A stretch of 64,000 bases of DNA, taken from positions 2,974,189 through 3,038,188 of the forward strand of contig NZ_CP059297.1 in NCBI RefSeq assembly GCF_017795885.1, in the 5' to 3' direction. The stretch is from Brevundimonas sp. AJA228-03 (GTDB lineage: Bacteria > Pseudomonadota > Alphaproteobacteria > Caulobacterales > Caulobacteraceae). Made by a program: the position numbers and the translations under genes. This document shows positions 59,227 to 64,000 of the stretch, one piece after another; the stretch's first letter is position 1, and each line of letters begins with the position of its first letter. The notes under the pieces were generated by a model. The model was not told the origin of the DNA, ran no database searches, and saw only the letters and a list, made by a program, of their open reading frames with translations.

Positions 59227-59787
59227 ATGACCCTTCGCCTGCTTGCCACCACCCTGGCCCTGCTCGTCTTCCTGCCCGGCTCGGCCCTGGCGCAAGGCCA
59301 GCCGACCGCCACCGATCTCCGCCTCGGGCTTGTCGGCCAATGGTCCGGTGCGCTCGGCTACCGGGACTACCAGACCGACCTGTTGTTCGAGATCCCCGTC
59401 ACCACCACCATCGCGACGCCCGGCGACGGCGCGACCCAGGTGCGCCAGTCCCTGTTCGACGACGGTCCCGACAAGCCGGTCTGGATCACCACCGTCAGCC
59501 TGGACGATCGCGCCACCGGTACCTCGACGTCGGCCAGCTTCCGCGCGGGCACCTCGCCGGAATTGTCGACCGGCACCGTCCGTGTCGCGGCCTTCACCGA
59601 CGCCACCCGCTGGACCCTGATCTATTCGGAAACGGGCGAGGACGATGACCAGCCCGCCGATATCCGCGTCACCGAGACCCGCGACGGCGACACCTTGCTG
59701 GAGGTCAAGGAGGTCCGCCCCGTCGGCGCCGACGACACCGCCTGGCGCTTTCGCAACCAGACCCGCCTGACGCGGACAGGCGACTAG
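59227..59787 (+). CDS. Exported hypothetical protein of the AraC-S41 cassette
   Basis: A 186-aa protein with a clear signal peptide (MTLRLLATTLALLVFLPGSALAQ, cut after about residue 23). The mature region is a beta-rich domain: LGLVGQWSGALGYRDYQTDLLFEIPVTTTIATP, SLDDRATGTSTSASFRAGTSPELSTGTV, LIYSETGEDDDQPADIRVTETRDGDTLLEVKEVRP. I do not recognise a named family; the G-Q-W-x-G opening is reminiscent of lipocalin-like beta-barrels. It starts 13 bases after the S41 stop, so it is in the same operon and might be a substrate or inhibitor of that peptidase. Confidence 0.75.
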   Translation: MTLRLLATTLALLVFLPGSALAQGQPTATDLRLGLVGQWSGALGYRDYQTDLLFEIPVTTTIATPGDGATQVRQSLFDDGPDKPVWITTVSLDDRATGTSTSASFRAGTSPELSTGTVRVAAFTDATRWTLIYSETGEDDDQPADIRVTETRDGDTLLEVKEVRPVGADDTAWRFRNQTRLTRTGD

Positions 59788-60104
59788 AATTTCCGCTTGC
59801 CGCCCACGGTCTCAAAGAACATCCGCCAGTCGCCCATCAGGCTCCACAGCGGGTACTGAAACGTCGCCGGCCGGTTCTTCTCGAAGAAGAAATGCCCGAC
59901 CCAGGCGAAGCCATAACCGACGAACGGCATGGCCAGAAACCACCAGGCATTGACCAGCAGCCCCAGCAGGGCCGCCACGATCACCAGCGACGTGCCCACG
60001 ATGTGGATCCGTCGGCAGGTCTGGTTCGAGTGCTCGTGGATGTAATACGGATAGAAGGCTTCGAACGATCGGAAGCGTTCGCCGGAGGTGGGTTGGTGGG
60101 TCAT
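59784..60104 (-). CDS. DUF962 / Mpo1-like membrane protein
   Basis: A 106-aa inner-membrane protein of the DUF962 (Mpo1-like) family: FRSFEAFYPYYIHEHSNQTCRRIHIVGTSLVIVAALLGLLVNAWWFLAMPFVGYGFAWVGHFFFEKNRPATFQYPLWSLMGDWRMFFE. The HEHSN and HFFFEKNRPATF motifs with conserved histidines match the yeast Mpo1 dioxygenase, which oxidises 2-hydroxy fatty acids with iron; the bacterial role is not established. Start ATG 60104. It is convergent with the preceding gene (4-base overlap) and lies 37 bases downstream of uppP on the same strand. Confidence 0.9.
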   Translation of the reverse strand: MTHQPTSGERFRSFEAFYPYYIHEHSNQTCRRIHIVGTSLVIVAALLGLLVNAWWFLAMPFVGYGFAWVGHFFFEKNRPATFQYPLWSLMGDWRMFFETVGGKRKF

Positions 60105-60141
60105 GCCAGTCACGTTCCCCCGAAACCGGCAGTCTGACAAG

Positions 60142-60951
60142 TCAGGCCAGAACGCCGGTCCACAACAGCCCAAGCCCCACCGTGCCGACCACGATCCGCC
60201 ACCAGGCGAAGGGAGTGAAGCCATGCCGGGTCACGAAATCCAGCATGGTCCGGACCACGAACAGACCACTGACGAAGGATACCAGAAAGCCGATGCCGAT
60301 CAGCTGGATCGCATCGCCGGTCAGCAGATCGCGGCTCTCCCAGAAATCCAGCGCGAAGGCCCCGACCATGGTCGGGATGGCCAGGAAGAAGGAGAACTCC
60401 GCCGCCGCCCGCTTGTCGACGCCCAGCAGCAGGCCGCCGACGATGGTGGCCCCGGACCGTGAGACGCCGGGAATGATGGACAGGCACTGGAACAGGCCCA
60501 CGCCCAGGGCCGTCTTCAGCGAGAAGGTCATGGCGTCGTACTCGCGCGGCCGGGGAGCCCAACGCTCCAGGGCGATCAGGGCAAATCCGCCGACGATCAG
60601 GCTGACGCATACGATGGTCGGATTGAACAGCACTGCCTTGATGAAGTCGTGGATCATCAGGCCCAGCAGCGCCGACGGAAAGAAGGCCAGCAGGACCGAG
60701 TATGCAAAGCGACGAGCGGACGGATCCTTGCCCGGCAGGCCGATCACCACCTTCCACAGCCGCCCGAAATACAGGGCCACGACCGCCAGGATCGCCCCCA
60801 GCTGGATCATGACGATGAAGGTGTCCCACGGCTCGTCGACCAGCTTCAGCACGCTCTTGGCCAGCAGCAGGTGGCCGGTGGACGAAACCGGAATGAACTC
60901 GGTCAGCCCCTCGACGAGGCCCAGGATGATCGCCGCCAGCCAGTCAGACAT
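60142..60951 (-). CDS. uppP: Undecaprenyl-diphosphatase UppP/BacA
   Basis: A 269-aa integral membrane phosphatase that recycles undecaprenyl diphosphate to the monophosphate lipid carrier for peptidoglycan and other envelope polymers. It has the two inverted-repeat active-site motifs EGLTEFIPVSSTGHLLL (about 14-30) and GVSRSGATIVGGLLLG (about 160-175) with the conserved Glu, Ser, His and Arg residues, plus about eight helices. It confers bacitracin tolerance in other species when overexpressed. Start ATG 60951. The next gene on the same strand upstream is the citrate-synthase-like regulator, with only 24 bases between them. Confidence 0.95.
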   Translation of the reverse strand: MSDWLAAIILGLVEGLTEFIPVSSTGHLLLAKSVLKLVDEPWDTFIVMIQLGAILAVVALYFGRLWKVVIGLPGKDPSARRFAYSVLLAFFPSALLGLMIHDFIKAVLFNPTIVCVSLIVGGFALIALERWAPRPREYDAMTFSLKTALGVGLFQCLSIIPGVSRSGATIVGGLLLGVDKRAAAEFSFFLAIPTMVGAFALDFWESRDLLTGDAIQLIGIGFLVSFVSGLFVVRTMLDFVTRHGFTPFAWWRIVVGTVGLGLLWTGVLA

Positions 60952-60975
60952 GAAATCCCCGAAGTCGTCCCGGGG

Positions 60976-62172
60976 TCACTCCGCTCCCGGCCTCGGCCCC
61001 ACATAGCGCAGGCGCGCCCGGATAGGCGAGCCGTCGGTGATCTGGTCCAGCGCATGGGCCATCAGCCCGGTCAGTCGCCCGACCAGAAACATGTCCAGCG
61101 CCCCTTCGCGCGGCAGGTCGAGCCGACGCGCCAGGACCGCCAGGGCGACCGCGAACCCGGCACGCGATCCGCTTGCCGCCTCGCCCTCGCGCAGAACCGC
61201 CGTCAGATCGGGGGGGAGATCGGCCAGGGCCAGAAGCGCATCGGCCCTCGGGTCGCCAAGCGGAAAGCTCTCGCTGCCAAACCCGGGGATCGCTCCCGAG
61301 GCCTCCATGTGCCGGCGCGCTGCCCCGGCGGGGTCGCGACGGGCCTCGATGACATAGACGATGACGGCCTTCAGCGTCCGCGCCATCGGCGAGGCGGACA
61401 GGGCCGCCAGACCGGCCATGGCGGCTCCAGCCGGTGACGCACCGCCCGACGCCGCCGCCCGCGTGGCCAGCACCGCCGGATTCAGATCATGATCGGCTGC
61501 CAGTACCAGGGCGCGCTTCAGGTGAACGCTGTCGCGCTCCAGCATCTTCCAGCCCCGCGCGAGCCGCTGGTGAAAGAACAGGCGCGGCCCCGGCCCGGCC
61601 ATGGCATCGACGACCTCGTTCAGCGCCGTGGCCGCCTCACGCTGCAGGCTCGTGACATCGCGTCCCTGGGACGGCTCGTCCTCTTCGGCGCGCCGCGACA
61701 GGGCGGCGAACAGGCGCGCGCGAGGAGACGCCCCGCTGGCGCCGTCGACCCGGACGCCGAGACCCGCGAACGGATTATGGTCGCCACATCCCCAGAGCAG
61801 CCGCGCCGTCTCCTCCACCGTCGCGCCTTGCGCCCACTCCGTCGCATCCCGTCCGCGATAATAGATGCGCCCATCGGTCGTCAGGCTGACGCAGGACTGG
61901 ATGACCGCCTCACCCTTGACGGCAGGTTCGAAGGGCAGGACCTGGCCCGCGAACTCTCCACCCGAGCTGCCCTTCAGGCGCGCGACGTCGGCGGCGGCAT
62001 ACAGGCTTCGTCGGGGATCGCTGGGGTCAGGCCGGGCGGTGATCCGGCCCCGGCTGACGTAGGCGTAGAGGGTCTGGGTCTTGACCCCCAGCATCGACAG
62101 GACCTCGGCCCGGGGAATCCATCGACCCCCCGCCTCCCCGATCCGCTCGTCCGCTGCTGGCGTCATCGCCAT
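60976..62172 (-). CDS. HTH domain fused to citrate synthase-like domain, probable pseudoenzyme
   Basis: A 398-aa protein. Residues 15-70 are a MerR/excisionase-type HTH (WIPRAEVLSMLGVKTQTLYAYVSRGRITARPDPSDPRRSLYAAADVARLKG). Residues 90-385 have the citrate synthase fold: YYRGRD, ATALNEVVDAM, LLFAADHDLN-like LAADHDLNPAVLATRAAASGGASP (H228 kept), and a C-terminal LVGRLTGLMAHALDQI. Compared with the enzyme, the G-x-x-H-G-G loop is replaced by LAALSASPMART, the second catalytic His in GF-[GK]-H is Ser300 (GFGSESFPLGDPRA), and the catalytic Asp region reads SRAGFAV (G339). A normal citrate-forming activity is unlikely; ligand-binding regulation is inferred. Start ATG 62172 or 62166. Confidence 0.85.
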   Translation of the reverse strand: MAMTPAADERIGEAGGRWIPRAEVLSMLGVKTQTLYAYVSRGRITARPDPSDPRRSLYAAADVARLKGSSGGEFAGQVLPFEPAVKGEAVIQSCVSLTTDGRIYYRGRDATEWAQGATVEETARLLWGCGDHNPFAGLGVRVDGASGASPRARLFAALSRRAEEDEPSQGRDVTSLQREAATALNEVVDAMAGPGPRLFFHQRLARGWKMLERDSVHLKRALVLAADHDLNPAVLATRAAASGGASPAGAAMAGLAALSASPMARTLKAVIVYVIEARRDPAGAARRHMEASGAIPGFGSESFPLGDPRADALLALADLPPDLTAVLREGEAASGSRAGFAVALAVLARRLDLPREGALDMFLVGRLTGLMAHALDQITDGSPIRARLRYVGPRPGAE

Positions 62173-62187
62173 CGCCCCCGCCGATTA

Positions 62188-62227
62188 ACCAGTCTGATCC
62201 CCACCATGAGGCGGTTTGATGACTGGT
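62188..62227. promoter_or_regulatory. 7-bp inverted repeat between HTH-CS-like gene and CDF gene
   Basis: ACCAGTC (62188-62194) and GACTGGT (62221-62227) face each other with 26 bases between, in the divergent promoter region of the citrate-synthase-like regulator and the cation transporter. It could be a binding site for the HTH protein encoded next to it. This is a short repeat and could be chance. Confidence 0.35.
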
Positions 62228-62295
62228 CTCCTAACACAGTTCCGCGACGACCGGTGTCCTTGGCAACCGGCAGGCGATAGGCGACAAGGCGGGCA

Positions 62296-63216
62296 ATGAC
62301 CTCCCCCGTCGCCCGCTCCGTCTTCGCCGTCCTGACGACCCGCCAGATCACGGCCGTATCCGTCGGGGTTGCCGTCGTGCTGATCGCGCTGAAGGCCTTC
62401 GCCCTGGGCGCTTCGGGCTCGGTGTCGATTCTGGCGTCGCTGGGGGATTCGGCGCTCGATCTGATCGCGTCGCTGGCCACCTTCCATGCCGTGCGCTGGG
62501 CCGCGCGTCCGAACGATGCCACCCATCGTCATGGCCATGGAAAGGCCGAAGCGATGGCCGCGCTTGTCCAGGCGGGCCTCGTGTTCGCCTCGGCCGCCTT
62601 CATCAGCTGGGAAGCGCTCCGGCGCATCTTCGACCCCTATCCCGTTTCGGGAGGAGCCTGGGCCATAGGCGTCGTCCTGATCTCCATGGTCCTGACCGGC
62701 GGGCTGGTCTGGCTTCAGACCCGGGCCCTGAAGGCCTCGGGTTCGCTGGCCGTCTCCGCCGACCGCGCCCACTATGCGGCCGACCTCGCCTCCAGCGTCG
62801 TCGTGCTGGTCGGCGTGGTGTCGGGAGCCTATCTGAGAGCGCCCGGGCTCGACGCCGCCGCCGGTCTGGTGGTCGCCGTCTGGCTGTTCTGGGGCGCGGT
62901 GGGTGTGCTCAGGCAATCCGGAAATCAGCTTCTGGACGCCGAGGTCTCCGACGCTGACCGCATGGCCCTGACCACCGCTGTCCTGGCCGATCCCCGCGTG
63001 GAGGGTGTTCACCAGCTGCGCACCCGAATGTCCGGCACCCGCCTGCTGGCCCAGATGCACATCGATCTCGACCCGACCCTGTCGTTCGAAGCCGCCCACA
63101 CGATCGTGGTGGAGGCCGAGCGTCGGGTGACCGCCGCCTTCCCGGACGCCGAGGTTCTGATCCACGCCGATCCGCGCGGGGCCCGCCCCTCGGTGCCGAC
63201 GTCCCCCTGGGGCTGA
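62296..63216 (+). CDS. Cation diffusion facilitator family transporter
   Basis: A 306-aa inner-membrane divalent metal efflux protein of the CDF (FieF-like) family with six predicted helices and a C-terminal cytosolic domain (about 205-306). Metal-site residues appear as GDSALDLIASLATFHAVRWAARPNDATHRHGHGKAEAMAALVQAG (Asp residues and HRHGHGK) and, in the fourth or fifth helix, ADRAHYAADLASSVVVL. The C-terminal domain ends VLIHADPRG. The metal is likely Fe, Zn or Mn but cannot be told apart here. Start ATG 62296. It is divergent from the HTH/citrate-synthase-like gene with 123 bases between. Confidence 0.92.
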   Translation: MTSPVARSVFAVLTTRQITAVSVGVAVVLIALKAFALGASGSVSILASLGDSALDLIASLATFHAVRWAARPNDATHRHGHGKAEAMAALVQAGLVFASAAFISWEALRRIFDPYPVSGGAWAIGVVLISMVLTGGLVWLQTRALKASGSLAVSADRAHYAADLASSVVVLVGVVSGAYLRAPGLDAAAGLVVAVWLFWGAVGVLRQSGNQLLDAEVSDADRMALTTAVLADPRVEGVHQLRTRMSGTRLLAQMHIDLDPTLSFEAAHTIVVEAERRVTAAFPDAEVLIHADPRGARPSVPTSPWG

Positions 63217-63263
63217 CAACAGCGTAAACGCGGATTTAACGGGCGGCGGTGCAGGTCAGGCGC

Positions 63264-63944
63264 ATGTCGGAGAACGTTCTGTTCCACTTCCCCTTTGACC
63301 CTGGCTCGCGGGCCGCCCGCCTGGCGCTGGGCGAGGCGCGGATCGAATGGACCGAGGTTCTCGTCCGCCCCTGGGAAGCCGACTGCCCGGTTGGCGATCT
63401 GAACCCGTCCGGCATGCCACCGGTGCTGCAGGTCGAGGGGTCGCCGTCCCTCACCCTGTGCGAGGCTCCCGCCATCCTGGGCTGGATCGAGGACACCCGG
63501 ACGACGCCGCTGCTGATGCCGTCGGACGCCGCCGAACGCGCCGAGGCGCGTCGCCTGACCGCCTGGTTCGACCGGCGCTTCACCGACGAGGTCAATGCCG
63601 TCCTGCTGCACGAGCGTATGGAAAAGCCCCTGCTGCGCCTCGGCCCGCCTGAAGCCCGGATGCTGCGCGAGGGCCGCGAGGCGCTGAAGCATCATCTGGG
63701 TGTGTTCGAGGCCCTGCTGGCCCAGCGCGACTGGCTCGCCGGTCGCCGCCTGAGCCAGGCCGACATCATCGCCGCGGCCCACCTGTCGACGCTCGATTAT
63801 TTTGGCGAGATCGCCTGGGCGTCCTGGCCGGGACTGAAGACCTGGTACATGAAGTTCAAGTCCCGTCCCTGCTTCCGCCCGCTGCTGGCCGACCGCTTCC
63901 AGGGCCTGGCCCCGGCAGCGCACTATGCGGACCTGGATTTCTGA
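63264..63944 (+). CDS. Glutathione S-transferase family protein (FtsZ-like domain-free, beta-etherase-like)
   Basis: A 226-aa glutathione transferase fold protein. The N-domain (about 1-80) reads VLFHFPFDPGSRAARLALGEARIEWTEVLVRPWEADCPVGDLNPSGMPPVLQVEGSPSLTLCEAPAILGWIED, where the usual Ser/Tyr catalytic loop (D-P-x-S-R-x-x-R) is seen and NPSGMPPVL is the cis-Pro region. The C-domain has a helical bundle (EALLAQRDWLAGRRLSQADIIAAAHLSTLDYF). No substrate can be assigned; other members act in detoxification or as scaffolds. Start ATG 63264 (MSENVLFHF) is preferred to 63249. Note its name part beta-etherase-like is a loose comparison. Confidence 0.87.
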   Translation: MSENVLFHFPFDPGSRAARLALGEARIEWTEVLVRPWEADCPVGDLNPSGMPPVLQVEGSPSLTLCEAPAILGWIEDTRTTPLLMPSDAAERAEARRLTAWFDRRFTDEVNAVLLHERMEKPLLRLGPPEARMLREGREALKHHLGVFEALLAQRDWLAGRRLSQADIIAAAHLSTLDYFGEIAWASWPGLKTWYMKFKSRPCFRPLLADRFQGLAPAAHYADLDF

Positions 63945-63981
63945 GGGCGACACGGGCTTCGCCCTCCCCGATCGGGGAGGG
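63945..63981. terminator. Hairpins after the last glutathione transferase gene, partial repeat
   Basis: GGGCGA (63945-63950) can pair with TCGCCC (63959-63964). Overlapping it is a perfect 20-bp palindrome CCCTCCCCGATCGGGGAGGG (63962-63981), similar to the left arm of the CCTCCCCC elements elsewhere. It starts right after the stop codon and runs to near the window edge; whether a second inverted unit follows cannot be seen. Confidence 0.55.
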
Positions 63982-64000
63982 AGAGGCTAAACCACCCCCA

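Overview
The window is high-GC DNA from an alphaproteobacterium of the family Caulobacteraceae, most likely Brevundimonas or a close relative. This is judged from protein content and gene order: an aa3 cytochrome oxidase cluster next to a PadR operon and tldD, a PdeA-type phosphodiesterase facing a YqgE/AlgH gene, and TonB-dependent receptors. No rRNA, tRNA, CRISPR array, integrase, transposase or prophage gene was seen. It reads as ordinary chromosome with about 64 genes.

Layout. 1-3.6 kb: start of nhaA (minus strand, cut by the window edge), selO, a DUF2975/XRE regulatory pair behind TATCGAC repeats, a DoxX-like protein and a DUF2256 protein. 3.6-7.3 kb: a MerR regulator and two acyl-CoA dehydrogenases, probably a fatty or branched-chain acyl-CoA oxidation unit. 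7.3-11.8 kb: a DUF433/DUF5615 toxin-antitoxin-like pair, a 45-codon gene coupled to rsmE, gshA, a secreted zincin-like protein and a DUF72 protein. 11.8-20.3 kb: a palindrome cluster, a zinc alcohol dehydrogenase, an acetoacetyl-CoA reductase, gloB with a divergent methyltransferase, the coupled sixA-DUF952-pyrD unit and a hybrid histidine kinase.

20.3-31.7 kb is mostly minus strand: a peroxiredoxin, then (after plus-strand yqgE) pdeA, a GNAT acetyltransferase, an M16 peptidase, and the terminal oxidase and its assembly factors (SURF1, DUF983, ctaE, ctaG, a 58-aa membrane protein, ctaB, ctaD, ctaC). 31.9-35.4 kb: a translationally coupled padR-DUF1700-DUF2807 operon and tldD. 35.5-43 kb: a GumN-like protein, two tandem paralogous TonB-dependent receptors behind a perfect 20-bp palindrome, and a POT peptide transporter. 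43.3-50.6 kb is the nitrogen-assimilation block gltD-gltB-amt. 50.6-55.1 kb: an ABC ATPase and a permease fused to an M1 aminopeptidase domain. 55.1-64 kb: a glutathione transferase, a 3D-domain protein, a membrane AraC regulator followed by an S41 peptidase and a secreted protein, a DUF962 protein, uppP, a citrate-synthase-like protein with an N-terminal DNA-binding domain and lost catalytic residues, a cation efflux protein and a second glutathione transferase.

Repeats. A CCTCCCCC-type palindrome family occurs as inverted pairs at 5939-6083 and 33816-33940, as a single copy at the right edge, and once inside the rsmE reading frame. A second family centred on CCCGGA/CCCCGA hairpins forms a cluster at 11813-12064.

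Most genes are standard housekeeping or envelope genes. The least explained items are the citrate-synthase-like putative pseudoenzyme with a DNA-binding domain, the permease-peptidase fusion, the 45-aa gene overlapping rsmE, the AraC-S41-secreted protein cassette, and several repeat-based candidate operators. All functional calls rest on motif recognition by eye; no database search was run.
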